Origin: Treponema sp.
Lineage (GTDB): Bacteria; Spirochaetota; Spirochaetia; Treponematales; Treponemataceae
Assembly: GCA_024402475.1 (NCBI GenBank)
Contig: JAKSTQ010000020.1
Span: 1-42,997 of the forward strand
Reading direction: 5' to 3'
DNA: 42,997 bases
Below, in pieces: positions 14,331-23,005 of this stretch. The notes under the pieces are model-generated. The model searched no databases. It had not been told where the DNA came from and saw nothing but the letters and a program-made list of their open reading frames with translations. Position 1 is the first letter of the stretch. Every line of letters starts with the position of its first letter. A program made the translations under genes and the position numbers.

Positions 14331-15485
14331 TTAAACTTCAAGTTTTGCAAGTTCTGCCAGAGCAATCTGATCGTTTGGATTGTATTCAAGAACAATGGAG
14401 AAGTACTTCTGTGCTTCTGCCGGATTTCCTTCCTTTAATGCAATGTATCCCAGGTTAGAAATAATTTTTGTACTTTCAGGATCAATTGCAAGAGCCTTAT
14501 TCAAAGTTTCTTTTGCAGCATCAAGATTACCAAGTTCAAGATAACAGATGGCAAGTTCATTAAAGGTGTCGCTGTTTGTGTCACCGCCGAATTCAAGGGC
14601 TTTTAAGAATGACTGAGAGGCATCTTCAAAGCGGCCAAGTCTGCGTAATCCCCATCCCAGCATGAACCATCCGTTCCATACATCAGGATTTTTCTGGAGG
14701 AACAGGCGGATCTGTTCAAGGCCTTCTGTTTCGCGGCCAGAAGAAATAAGGTCGTAAGCAGCCTTAAAGCGGGCATCATCCATATTCTGATTTTTGATGT
14801 TGTTGATAAGTTCCTGGGCACGTTCTTTTTTGAAAATTCCGTTAGGGCCAAGATCTTCGTCTTTTGCATCACATGTCAATGCAACATAAGTTTCAAAACA
14901 GTCTTTTGCATTGATGTAGTCTTTATTCTTGAGATAATAGAAACCAAAGTTAAAGTAAGCATCAGGAAGCGGTGGTTCTGCAAGAATTGCTTCTTTGTAG
15001 TAAGAAAGAGCAGAATTGTCGTAAGCGTCAGCGTCTTCGTGAAGGCCGGAACTGCGGTAATAATCAGCGCGCTGGTCAAAGAACAATGCCATGTTAAGTG
15101 TAATTGCTCTGTCTTCTGGGTCAATTCCCTGTACGGCAAGGAACATTTCTTCTGCAAGGTCAAAATCCATGTCTTTAACTTTAAGGATTGCAGCTTCTGA
15201 AAGTTCTGTCTTGATGTTTGGACGGGCTTTAATGATTATGGATCTGTAATAATCTGTGTGCTTGTTCTGTTTATCGTATGCAAGAACAGTAAGAATTCCT
15301 GCAAGGATCTGTTCTTCTGTAAGTTCTGTTGTATTGAAGTTGCCCGGATCATCCTCTTTTGCAACTGCTTTTTTCTGTACAGGAAGAGGAATTGTTGTAT
15401 CAATCTGGAAAGCTTCCTGAGAAAGCTTAAAATCTTCCGGAAGGTTGATATAAAAAATTGATTCAAGTGCTTTTGTTGGATCCAT
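14331..15485 (-). CDS. Tetratricopeptide repeat protein
   Basis: This 384-residue protein without signal peptide or membrane helix has several TPR units. The clearest are at about 170-205 (PDAYFNFGFYYLKNKDYINAKDCFETYV), 265-300 (WNGWFMLGWGLRRLGRFEDASQSFLKAL), 300-335 (FNELAICYLELGNLDAAKETLNKALAI) and 335-370 (KIISNLGYIALKEGNPAEAQKYFSIVLEYNP). The N-terminal 100 residues are not repetitive. It is probably a protein-interaction scaffold; partners are unknown. AAGGAAA precedes the ATG. A promoter-like TTGACC (15560-15565) and TATATC (15538-15543), 16 bases apart, lie upstream in the 87-base gap after the PilZ gene. Confidence 0.85.
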   Translation of the reverse strand: MDPTKALESIFYINLPEDFKLSQEAFQIDTTIPLPVQKKAVAKEDDPGNFNTTELTEEQILAGILTVLAYDKQNKHTDYYRSIIIKARPNIKTELSEAAILKVKDMDFDLAEEMFLAVQGIDPEDRAITLNMALFFDQRADYYRSSGLHEDADAYDNSALSYYKEAILAEPPLPDAYFNFGFYYLKNKDYINAKDCFETYVALTCDAKDEDLGPNGIFKKERAQELINNIKNQNMDDARFKAAYDLISSGRETEGLEQIRLFLQKNPDVWNGWFMLGWGLRRLGRFEDASQSFLKALEFGGDTNSDTFNELAICYLELGNLDAAKETLNKALAIDPESTKIISNLGYIALKEGNPAEAQKYFSIVLEYNPNDQIALAELAKLEV

Positions 15486-15572
15486 TAATGTTTCCTTATA
15501 TTTTAAAATAGAATCTGAATTAATCTGTATCTATGAAGATATATACGAAATTATGTTAAGGTCAAGAGTTAA

Positions 15573-16637
15573 TTATTCCTGAGAAGCGGCTTGTGCTGCA
15601 TTCTGGTCTGGAGAATCTGCTTTAGGGCTTTCTTCTGCCTTTACTTCCTGTGCTGCAGGAGCCTGTGGTTCTGCAGAAGGTTCAGCAGCAGGAGCGTTCT
15701 GTGCATCTGAAGCCTGTTCAGCTGGAGCAGCCTGAGTCTGCGCTGCAGGTTCTGCCTGTGCTGCTGCTTTTGCCTGAGCGGCAGCTTCTCTGGCTTTCTG
15801 AGCTTCTGCGTTCTGCTGTTCATTAACATTAAGAATATGTTTTCTGATGCTTGTCAGATAGTTGTTGATTCGAATCTTGTAAGAAAGCGGAATTGTTGCA
15901 TCATCAAATTTGAGGCAGGCAAAGATAATGTCCTGTCTGCCTTCTACAGGGCTTGTTGCAACAACAGTTCCCTTAAGAGAAACAATTTCGTCCGGTTCAT
16001 CAAAGTGGATGCGGATCATAACTTCTTTATTGATGATGAATCGTTCAAGACCAAGAAGAATTACTTTTGCACCACCAAATGAAATATCGCGCAGAACACA
16101 ACGGCGCGGAACATTCTGGATGAATACGATTGTTTCGTCTTTAATAAGGCCAAGGCGGCGCTTTGAGTCAGCTGAAATTACGATTCGTTCTTCGCGGCGG
16201 CGGACTGCATTTGAGTTTGCTTCAAGAAGTGAACCGACGCGTTCAATAAAGTCATCAGGCGGACGCTGTGTAAAAGTAAGGGTAACAATTGCAAGGTCCC
16301 CTGAATTCATGTAAGGATTGATTTCTGTTACACGGCTTGTGATAAAAAAGCTGATTGGCTGGCCTGATGCCTGGAAAAAGTAAAAGCGTAGTGAAACCGG
16401 CGGAGCTTCTTTTTTGGAAATCTGGGCATACGCACCGCCTTTAGTGCCGATAATAATCTTAGCAAACTGGAATGAGGTCGAGTTAATGATGCATGGCCAC
16501 TGACCGCCGTTACATTTAACATAAATCTGGCGTGGGTCTACCGCTAAAGTACGCAGAATATCCTTAGAATAAGTGATTTCTGTGTCGCGGAAGTGGTCGT
16601 AATAATCCTGAATCTGCTGACTGGTTGTAATACCCAT
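15573..16637 (-). CDS. PilZ-domain (c-di-GMP-binding) protein with low-complexity tail
   Basis: This 354-residue protein has three parts. The N-terminal domain (about 1-135) resembles the YcgR-like/PilZN companion domain. A PilZ domain (about 140-270) follows, and then a tail of about 80 residues made almost only of Ala, Gln, Glu, Pro and Ser. Both c-di-GMP-contact motifs are present: RxxxR at R147-R151 and DxSxxG at D184-G189 (DISFGG). It is thus a likely c-di-GMP receptor acting on motility or surface functions. The tail is probably disordered. Transcription should start two bases before ATG from a near-consensus promoter (16646-16674). Confidence 0.85.
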   Translation of the reverse strand: MGITTSQQIQDYYDHFRDTEITYSKDILRTLAVDPRQIYVKCNGGQWPCIINSTSFQFAKIIIGTKGGAYAQISKKEAPPVSLRFYFFQASGQPISFFITSRVTEINPYMNSGDLAIVTLTFTQRPPDDFIERVGSLLEANSNAVRRREERIVISADSKRRLGLIKDETIVFIQNVPRRCVLRDISFGGAKVILLGLERFIINKEVMIRIHFDEPDEIVSLKGTVVATSPVEGRQDIIFACLKFDDATIPLSYKIRINNYLTSIRKHILNVNEQQNAEAQKAREAAAQAKAAAQAEPAAQTQAAPAEQASDAQNAPAAEPSAEPQAPAAQEVKAEESPKADSPDQNAAQAASQE

Positions 16638-16645
16638 ATCTGTTA

Positions 16646-16674
16646 ATAATAAACTATCTGTTGGTATCTGTCAA
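16646..16674 (-). promoter_or_regulatory. Strong sigma-70 promoter of the PilZ gene, nearly leaderless
   Basis: On the minus strand TTGACA (16669-16674) and TATTAT (16646-16651) are exactly 17 bases apart. The predicted +1 is 16639, two bases before the ATG whose A is 16637. No Shine-Dalgarno is possible in such a leader. Confidence 0.65.
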
Positions 16675-16684
16675 TTTGAAAAAA

Positions 16685-17554
16685 TCAGCGGGATTTAAAG
16701 CCAAGAATTACAGGAATTTTTCTTACAGGATAGCTCATAACGCTTTTTTTGCGGATTACAAGTGAAGAACTTGATCCGCCGTCAAATTCCATTGCATTGC
16801 AGCAGCCTAATTCAAGTAAAATGCGGGCACATTCATTGTAAGAAAGGCCTTTGTAAACAGAAGGAAATCCGCCTTCTGCAACAAGAATATAAAGGGTCTT
16901 ACCGTCTTTTGTAAGGCCTATGCAGGTTCGTGCATCCTTTATTTCTTTGTATTGTATAGGATTATAATCTATAAGAATTGCAAAAAAGCCGCCGTGGATA
17001 ATGTCAAATTCACCTGAAGTTTTTAAAAGCGATTCATTTTGAGAAGGAAAAATCTGCATTGCGTAACCATTTGAGCCGTTTTTCCGGATTGCAAGAGCGC
17101 AGTACCGTTCTTTTAAACTTTCTGGCTGTACAGGAGAAGAAATATTTTCTTTGAGAATTCCTGCAGGATAAAGACCTGCTTTTTTGCCGCCTGAAGAATT
17201 CTGACTGTAAAACTGAGTTGTGTTGATTGCAATATCAAGGTTATGGTCGGCTGCAGCCTGAGTGAGGGACAGTCCTTTTGGGGAATAATGGCTTTCTATT
17301 AAAAGATCTGGGTGTGTAAGGTCAATTTTTACTGCATGGCAGCGGCTTTTTGTTTCTGGAACGGAAAAATCTGCCTGGAATGCGTAATCTGTAATCTGAT
17401 TCCAGGTGAGGTCTTGAGTTTTGTCGAGTGAAGCAGTTGTGGTACAGGCGGTAAGGGCAGTGACCAGCAGTAAAGGAAGAAAAAGCCCCGTGAGGATAGA
17501 CGGGGCTTTTTTGAAAATACCGGTCACACGCATAACTTTTGGGTTTGAATTCAT
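16685..17554 (-). CDS. Phosphodiester-glycosidase-like (NAGPA/DUF2233) lipoprotein
   Basis: This protein of up to 289 residues has a lipoprotein signal (KKAPSILTGLFLPLLLVTALTAC, Cys37). The following domain is of the phosphodiester glycosidase (NAGPA, DUF2233) family. Markers are SHYSPKGLSLTQAAADHNLDIAINTTQFYS, IIHGGFFAILID and the hallmark ELGCCNAMEFDGGSSSSL. Members remove sugar caps from phosphodiesters or act on cell-wall glycans; the substrate is unknown here. Either ATG 17554 or ATG 17533 could be the start; neither has a Shine-Dalgarno. A perfect terminator-like hairpin (17480-17511) lies within the signal-peptide codons. It follows the serine protease gene after 23 bases. Confidence 0.82.
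   Translation of the reverse strand: MNSNPKVMRVTGIFKKAPSILTGLFLPLLLVTALTACTTTASLDKTQDLTWNQITDYAFQADFSVPETKSRCHAVKIDLTHPDLLIESHYSPKGLSLTQAAADHNLDIAINTTQFYSQNSSGGKKAGLYPAGILKENISSPVQPESLKERYCALAIRKNGSNGYAMQIFPSQNESLLKTSGEFDIIHGGFFAILIDYNPIQYKEIKDARTCIGLTKDGKTLYILVAEGGFPSVYKGLSYNECARILLELGCCNAMEFDGGSSSSLVIRKKSVMSYPVRKIPVILGFKSR
17480..17511. terminator. Terminator-like hairpin inside a signal-peptide coding region
   Basis: AAAAAGCCCCGT (17480-17491) / ACGGGGCTTTTT (17500-17511) form a perfect 12-bp stem with a 7-bp GC core, an 8-base loop and T-rich tails on both strands. In the minus-strand gene it encodes roughly residues 15-25 of the signal peptide, so full-length translation requires transcription through it. 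Confidence 0.7.
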
Positions 17555-17577
17555 CGGTAATACGTGTTACGGGAAAA

Positions 17578-19554
17578 TTATTTTACTTTAACTTTTGACT
17601 CAACTGTAGAAAGAAGCTTCTGAAGTGTTTTTGAGTGGCTTCCTTTTTTGATGAGTCCTGTAATAACGGCATAATCACCGTGGTCGATTACGTTATAACA
17701 GTGAGAAGAAGATTCATCTTCATGAGGATTTCCGTCATAAGGAATAGTCTTGCTTGTGTATTTTTCGTAAGTTTCTGTAACTGATTTTCTTGCTTTCTCA
17801 GGTGGTCTGTACTGTTTGCTGTAAACAACTGCAGATTCATTGTTTGTTCTTCTCTGACCGGTAACTGAAACAGTAGTGATTTCCTGGCGGAGACCAGCTT
17901 CGTCATTACGGAAAGAGATTCCGCCTGAAATGTAGTCCTTGTCACCAACAACTGTTACCTTTACAGGAATTTCAGCTTCAAAACTTCCGATCTTGAATTT
18001 AGTTCCTTTCTTTGAATCGTATGAGAAGTAAGCGTCTTTAAGTGCTGTATGGCGTGGGTATACAGATTCCGGGATTGCAAGGTATTCTTTCCATTCTTTT
18101 GCAGTACCGATGTATTTAGTAATTACAAAGTCTGTCATGTAAGGAATGTCAAAGTTGAATCCGTTGTGAATGTCATGTGTTGTTGCAATAGCTCCCATTG
18201 TGTAAAGTCCGTCAGGTAATGGAAGTGTATAGAGAAGAATTTGTGCATCAGCAAATGGAATTGCAAATTCTGTAACAATCCATGTGCGGCCAAAACAGTC
18301 AGTATGTGTTGTGTTTGATGTTGGTTCTCCAAAAGATGTTACTGTGACTCTTTCTGTTCCTACACGGCGAGAAATCTGGTAAGCCTTTGCAAGTTCATCC
18401 ATAACTCTTTTTGGATTTTTGATGTATTCTTCGATTGAAGTATTGTCTGCTTTAACCAGGTATGACATTGCAAGGCCCTGCATTGAACCGATGTTGATTT
18501 CTGCATTGTCTTCCAGGTTAAGTGTAGAAACTTTCTGAGGATACATACATGTCCATTCACCCTTGTCATTAAGACTGATTGTGTAAGGGAAGTTTGGATT
18601 CCAGAATCCGTTCATAAGTTCGTTGTATTTTTCTTTGATAGGGAATGATTCTGTTCCTGAAGGAGAAAAACGCTTTTTAAGGCTGTCAACGAATTTCTGT
18701 GTGTGATTGAGATATGCTGTGAATGCCTTTTCGCGGGCTTCGTTGATTGGAAGCGGAAGGGCAATTTTTTCTTCAAAAATATGGAAGAATTTTTCTTTTT
18801 CGATATTAGGAAGGTTGTAGTAGAATTCAAGGTGGAAGTAACCTGTAGAATCCTGGGCTTTGTCAAGTTCTGCAACAGGAAGAGCGTAGTTAAGGTTTTC
18901 TGTTGAGTTCTTCATTGTGATGATACCGATAACCTTGCCTTCTGTGTTGACAAGAGGACCGCCTGAGTTACCTGGATTTGCAGCGGCAGAAAAGCGGATC
19001 CAGTTCCATGCGCCTGATGTATTTTCCGGTGTTTCGCTTGTCAAAAGTCCGTTGCGCAAAACGATTCCTTCGCCCTGTGCGTTACCTGCAGAAAATACTA
19101 CTGAGTTTTTCTGGTAATTCTTTTCAAATTCAAGTCCGTAATTTTCTGGTAAAGTAAAACCTTCAACAGAGAAAATTGTAAAGTCTCTGTCAGAAGCAAA
19201 CTTGAGGATGTCTTTGACAGGATAAACATTGCCTTCTGCGTCGCGGATTGCATATTCTGTCTGCTGTGACATGCGTTCAAGGCGGAGCACATGGTGTGCT
19301 GTGTAGAAGTTTCCGTCTTTCATCAGGAATGCTGTTCCGATGGAATTGTATTTGTCCATGCGTTCTTTGTATGGAATGCGTTCCAGTGGAAGTTCGCGTT
19401 CATAAGTAAGATTGTCAGCTTCTGGTTTTTTACATACAACTTCAAAAACGTTGGCTGTAATTTTCTGAATGACTTCAGGACTGAGATTTTCTTCTGCATA
19501 AACGCCGAATGTCATTGCAATAAGAGCTGTAATTGAAAGAAGAATCTTTTTCAT
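17578..19554 (-). CDS. Exported trypsin-like serine protease (DegP/S1-type)
   Basis: This 658-residue protein starts MKKILLSITALIAMTFGVYA, a clear signal peptide cleaved near residue 20. The protease domain (about 30-235) has the full triad: His88 in TAHHVL, Asp124 in RDFTIF and Ser197 in PGNSGGPL. The remaining 420 residues are an unrecognised, probably beta-rich extension; no PDZ domain was seen. It probably acts in the periplasm or at the surface in protein turnover. The start chosen (19554) has GAGGTAAA just upstream; an in-frame ATG seven codons earlier overlaps that ribosome binding site and is less likely. Confidence 0.85.
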   Translation of the reverse strand: MKKILLSITALIAMTFGVYAEENLSPEVIQKITANVFEVVCKKPEADNLTYERELPLERIPYKERMDKYNSIGTAFLMKDGNFYTAHHVLRLERMSQQTEYAIRDAEGNVYPVKDILKFASDRDFTIFSVEGFTLPENYGLEFEKNYQKNSVVFSAGNAQGEGIVLRNGLLTSETPENTSGAWNWIRFSAAANPGNSGGPLVNTEGKVIGIITMKNSTENLNYALPVAELDKAQDSTGYFHLEFYYNLPNIEKEKFFHIFEEKIALPLPINEAREKAFTAYLNHTQKFVDSLKKRFSPSGTESFPIKEKYNELMNGFWNPNFPYTISLNDKGEWTCMYPQKVSTLNLEDNAEINIGSMQGLAMSYLVKADNTSIEEYIKNPKRVMDELAKAYQISRRVGTERVTVTSFGEPTSNTTHTDCFGRTWIVTEFAIPFADAQILLYTLPLPDGLYTMGAIATTHDIHNGFNFDIPYMTDFVITKYIGTAKEWKEYLAIPESVYPRHTALKDAYFSYDSKKGTKFKIGSFEAEIPVKVTVVGDKDYISGGISFRNDEAGLRQEITTVSVTGQRRTNNESAVVYSKQYRPPEKARKSVTETYEKYTSKTIPYDGNPHEDESSSHCYNVIDHGDYAVITGLIKKGSHSKTLQKLLSTVESKVKVK

Positions 19555-19603
19555 ATTTTTTACCTCTATATACATAAGTTTTGAAATTACAAAATGTTAC
19601 TGA

Positions 19604-20212
19604 TTATTTTTCTACAAAGCGCTGTGCCGGAGTTACTACCCAGATGGCTTCGAGGTCGCAGTCGCCTGTGTTTACGATTACATGAGGTGTTCCAGCGCTG
19701 AAAGTTACGCTGTCACCGGCAGAAAGTTCGTAAACAAGTTTTTCGTAATGAAGTTCACATTTACCGTTGAGAATGATTCCCATTTCGCGGCCAAGATGTC
19801 CGTATGAACCGCGGTTTGTCTGGCTGCCTGCGGGAATGATGATTTTATAGGCTTCCAGTGTATTCTGGCCGTCGGATTTTTCGGGGCGGACAACTTCCTG
19901 GTAAAGGATTCCGTCTTCTTTTGACTGGCGGCGTTCATCTTTACGGATAACCTGAACAGGGTGCTGGCGGCGGTATTCTTCAAAAAGGAATTCCAGATTG
20001 ATGTCCAGAACGTCTGCAAGTGCCAGAAGTGTATCAATTGCAGGAGAAACGCGGTTGCGTTCAATCTGAGAAACAAGGCTTTCTGAAACGCCGGCACGGT
20101 TTGCAACAACTTTTAATGTATAGCCTTTGCGTTCACGTACTGCGCGCAGTTTTTCGCCAAAGTGATATGGTACGCGTTTTTCTGTTGAATCGTTATTTTG
20201 CGAAGGTGTCAT
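19604..20212 (-). CDS. XRE-family regulator with C-terminal cupin domain
   Basis: This 202-residue protein has an N-terminal XRE/Cro-type helix-turn-helix (about 18-75; FGEKLRAVRERKGYTLKVVANRAGVSESLVSQIERNRVSPAIDTL). A C-terminal cupin (about 125-200) follows, with GREMGIILNGKCELHYE and LSAGDSVTFSAGTPHVIVNTGD. Such HTH-cupin proteins usually repress or activate small-molecule catabolism or polyamine genes, with the cupin sensing the ligand. Its targets are not evident. Its first 20 bases overlap the end of the upstream gene, so the two are translationally coupled. Confidence 0.9.
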   Translation of the reverse strand: MTPSQNNDSTEKRVPYHFGEKLRAVRERKGYTLKVVANRAGVSESLVSQIERNRVSPAIDTLLALADVLDINLEFLFEEYRRQHPVQVIRKDERRQSKEDGILYQEVVRPEKSDGQNTLEAYKIIIPAGSQTNRGSYGHLGREMGIILNGKCELHYEKLVYELSAGDSVTFSAGTPHVIVNTGDCDLEAIWVVTPAQRFVEK

Positions 20213-21275
20213 TGTTCTGTTTCTCCTTGTTAACTTCCATTACAAACTGGATAAAGTAATCTTCCAGGGTTTTATGAGGACCAGGAAGGTTCATTCTTGA
20301 GCGTACACGGGCATTATCGCGTCTTAAGGTGTACATGGAATAAAAGTCTCGGTAGTCAAGTCCGGCATCGGCTTTGATGTGGATCCCAAGGAATTGTGAA
20401 ACTTCATCACGGCCGATTGCTGAGATTCCCTTTGTACGGAGAATCGATCTGAGTTTGAGAATCTGTTCATGTGAAATACCGAACAGGAATTCTTCCATTG
20501 CCTGTGTTACACCGTTATCGCCAAGTTTTGCCTTGATGAATGCTGTCCATTGTTCGTCCAGCTGCATGGAAATAAGAAGGAGTTCGCTTGTCCCCATCAT
20601 TGTTCCGAAAGCCGGAGCAAGACGGCGGCGGGCATTCCAGATTGTCTGGAGAGTCGGTGCAATATCTGCAATGTTCTGGTCACTGCGGTGTTCCCATAAA
20701 AGCAAAAGGGACATTGCAAGTTCACGCTTAAAGTCAACCGGAATTGCAGGGTCATGAATCAGGTTCAGGTAAACATCTTCTGCAAGGAGCGAGAACATCA
20801 TTCCCACTGTTTCTGCATGAAAGCCCTGAATAACGCTTTCCGGTTCGTGAATTGCTTTTGCAAGTTTTGTAAGTGAAGAAAAAGTATGAATTTTTGCTAC
20901 GAGGAATCCTTTACCAAGACTTGCTTTTGAAGGCAGCATGAGTGTGTAGTCACCTTCTGCCTGGTGGTTGATGAGGGATTCAATAAGAGACTGAGCCGTG
21001 CGTTCCCCTCCGGTAAGTTTGTGACGTTCCAGAAGTGAAGGGAATTTTGCAAGGCTTACGGCAAGACTTTTAAGGTCTTCCATGCGTTCTATGAGTGCTT
21101 CGTAGTTTTCAGGGTCAACGGTTTTGACTTTCTGGATGAAGGTGTTGTACATTTCGCTCTGTTTTGGAGTAAGAACGACGATGCCATATTCATCCTGAAG
21201 AGGTTCAGTTTCATCAAAAAAATCTGAAATATTCACGCTGACAAAATCATCTTTTTTAATTGGATCTTCAATCAC
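20193..21275 (-). CDS. Conserved-looking protein of unknown function
   Basis: This 360-residue, mostly helical soluble protein was not recognised. It is rich in Leu, Met and Glu, with no signal peptide, membrane helix, coiled-coil run or catalytic motif visible. The C-terminal part has ISAIGRDEVSQFLGIHIKADAGLDYRDFYSMYTLRRDNARVRSRMN. It overlaps the XRE-cupin gene by 20 bases, which suggests a functional link with that regulator. The start is GTG, placed two bases after the predicted transcription start of a TATAAT promoter (21284-21289). Divergent from the von Willebrand A gene. Confidence 0.75.
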   Translation of the reverse strand: MIEDPIKKDDFVSVNISDFFDETEPLQDEYGIVVLTPKQSEMYNTFIQKVKTVDPENYEALIERMEDLKSLAVSLAKFPSLLERHKLTGGERTAQSLIESLINHQAEGDYTLMLPSKASLGKGFLVAKIHTFSSLTKLAKAIHEPESVIQGFHAETVGMMFSLLAEDVYLNLIHDPAIPVDFKRELAMSLLLLWEHRSDQNIADIAPTLQTIWNARRRLAPAFGTMMGTSELLLISMQLDEQWTAFIKAKLGDNGVTQAMEEFLFGISHEQILKLRSILRTKGISAIGRDEVSQFLGIHIKADAGLDYRDFYSMYTLRRDNARVRSRMNLPGPHKTLEDYFIQFVMEVNKEKQNNDTFAK

Positions 21276-21283
21276 AATAAAGA

Positions 21284-21320
21284 ATTATATCATAAGTTTA
21301 AAAATAAACCAACCGATAAT
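21284..21320. promoter_or_regulatory. Back-to-back promoters for two divergent, nearly leaderless genes
   Basis: On the minus strand TTGGTT (21307-21312) and TATAAT (21284-21289), 17 apart, predict +1 at 21277, two bases before GTG 21275. On the plus strand GATAAT (21315-21320) ends seven bases before ATG 21327, predicting a leaderless transcript. The two starts lie about 50 bases apart and the elements interleave. Neither gene has a Shine-Dalgarno. Confidence 0.5.
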
Positions 21321-21326
21321 TAATAT

Positions 21327-22565
21327 ATGAGAGAATTTTCTATATTACGCAGAATTTGTGTTTTTTCGGTTTTTTTATTGAATTTTCCGCTGCTTTTTGC
21401 TCAGAATTCTGCGGACAATCCTCTTAATCCTCTGCTGGTTGGCCCTGAAGTTATACGCATTACTGGTGAAACAGACAGTAATGGTGAAGTTATCGGCTAT
21501 CACATGTATATTAAAAAGATTCCTGGCGTGGAATCTGTCATGCTTACAGAAACTACCCGTGATCCGTCAGGCCAGGAACCGAACTATGCTTACCGTGCAA
21601 AGGAATGGAACCGCTACAACGGCAACGAAATCCGCATGCTTAACGGCGAAATTCTTGATTCTCCCCAGGCAAAATATTCCCTTGTGGATTCAACTACTGA
21701 AAATTATCCCGGGCTTGGGCAGGCTTTTCATATCTTTGTCCCTGCAGAAATCGTTTTTGGTTATCCCTGGAGCCGTAACGGTACTGTTAAAATCGATAAA
21801 GGAACTTTTATAAATATCCGCAGTTTTGAAAAGAAATACTGTGATTACACGGGAAAATTCTATGACAACCCGTTTATGTTCGATTTTAAGCCTGTGAAAA
21901 AGACTGCGCCTGCTGAATTAAAGCCTCCTGTACAGGAAGTTGTCCTTGTGGATGATTATAATCCGGTTGCAGCTGCGACTTTTGATGAAATTTCTGATTT
22001 CATGATTTATTCCAAGGGCCCGGAATCTATTGTAGGCGATATCATGGATGCAATAACCCGAATAGATCCTAAGGATAAGGCCGATATCGTTTTTGCAATT
22101 GATGCAACAGGAAGCATGAAGGATGATGTTCAGAAACTGAAGGATGAATGGATTCCTGAACTTGTAAAAGGACTTGAAGAATTCAAGAATGTGCGTCTTG
22201 GTCTTGTTTTTTACAGGGATTACGGTTCCAACTTCAGTACAAAGGGTCTTCCCGTAAAATATTATGATTTTACTGCAGACGAAAAGATTTTTATCAGAAA
22301 CCTGCGTGCTTTAAAGATTGCAGGCAATGAAGGCGGCGATATTCCAGAAGCCGTTTACGAAGCCTTATATGCAGGTATGACTTTCTTTGAATACAGGGAA
22401 GATGCATTTAAAAAGGTGATTCTGATAGGTGATGCAGAACCTCATCCAACCCCAAGAGGCAGTAAAAAATACAGCCGTGAACTGATTCTCAAGACTGCAC
22501 ATGAAAAGGGAATTGAAATCAATGCTATTATTACCCCTGACGATAAAGGCCGCAGGGGCAGATAA
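21327..22565 (+). CDS. Exported von Willebrand factor A-domain protein
   Basis: This 412-residue protein has a signal peptide (hydrophobic run CVFSVFLLNFPLLFA, cleavage near residue 26). An N-terminal region of about 200 residues was not recognised. A vWA domain follows (about 250-405) with the MIDAS motif D259-A-T-G-S263 in IVFAIDATGSM, and later GNEGGDIPEAVYEAL supplies further metal-site residues. It probably binds a protein partner through a divalent metal at the periplasm or cell surface. It ends five bases from the convergent TPR lipoprotein gene. Confidence 0.85.
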   Translation: MREFSILRRICVFSVFLLNFPLLFAQNSADNPLNPLLVGPEVIRITGETDSNGEVIGYHMYIKKIPGVESVMLTETTRDPSGQEPNYAYRAKEWNRYNGNEIRMLNGEILDSPQAKYSLVDSTTENYPGLGQAFHIFVPAEIVFGYPWSRNGTVKIDKGTFINIRSFEKKYCDYTGKFYDNPFMFDFKPVKKTAPAELKPPVQEVVLVDDYNPVAAATFDEISDFMIYSKGPESIVGDIMDAITRIDPKDKADIVFAIDATGSMKDDVQKLKDEWIPELVKGLEEFKNVRLGLVFYRDYGSNFSTKGLPVKYYDFTADEKIFIRNLRALKIAGNEGGDIPEAVYEALYAGMTFFEYREDAFKKVILIGDAEPHPTPRGSKKYSRELILKTAHEKGIEINAIITPDDKGRRGR

Positions 22566-22570
22566 AGATA

Positions 22571-22993
22571 TTATTTAATTGAAGCTGTTGCGCTTGCTGC
22601 CTGAGGATTTTTTTCTATTTCTTCAAGCTGAATTTCGCTGAGCTTTTTGTATTTTGCAGGAATGATATACACAGCCTGGGGATTGTTGTCAAAAGTTTCG
22701 ATTATTTCAAGAAAGATAACCTTTGCCTTTTTGTAATCCTTCTGTTTAAGGTATGTGTGGCCTAATTCGTATCGGGCTTCTACATAAACTTTAGCATCAG
22801 TTCCGTAGCGCTGAATTACTGTATTGAAGTAGGCTTTTGCTCCGGCGTAGTTACCTTCTGCAAAAGCATCCTGTCCGCGCTGTAAAAGCTGGGATGGTGT
22901 AAGGTCAGCTGGAATATTTTTTGGAACAGACTGGCATGCGCCGAAAAGCAATGCAGTCATGGTAAGTGTCAAAAGTACAGTTATTTTTTTCAT
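22571..22993 (-). CDS. Small TPR-containing lipoprotein
   Basis: This 140-residue lipoprotein has the signal MKKITVLLTLTMTALLFGAC (Cys20), then two or three TPR-like helix pairs (about 35-115; LQRGQDAFAEGNYAGAKAYFNTVIQRYG and ARYELGHTYLKQKDYKKAKVIFLEII). In fold it resembles BamD/YbgF-type outer-membrane assembly lipoproteins, but it is too short to be BamD. Twelve bases separate it from the GGDEF gene upstream, with AGGATAAA before the ATG, so it is the last gene of the diguanylate cyclase operon. Confidence 0.82.
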   Translation of the reverse strand: MKKITVLLTLTMTALLFGACQSVPKNIPADLTPSQLLQRGQDAFAEGNYAGAKAYFNTVIQRYGTDAKVYVEARYELGHTYLKQKDYKKAKVIFLEIIETFDNNPQAVYIIPAKYKKLSEIQLEEIEKNPQAASATASIK

Positions 22994-23005
22994 GGGTTTA
23001 TCCTA

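Noticed and set aside
14603..14872. Separate small genes antisense or alternate-frame to the TPR gene
   Set aside because: Alternate frames of a repetitive TPR coding region; no start signal or recognisable domain.
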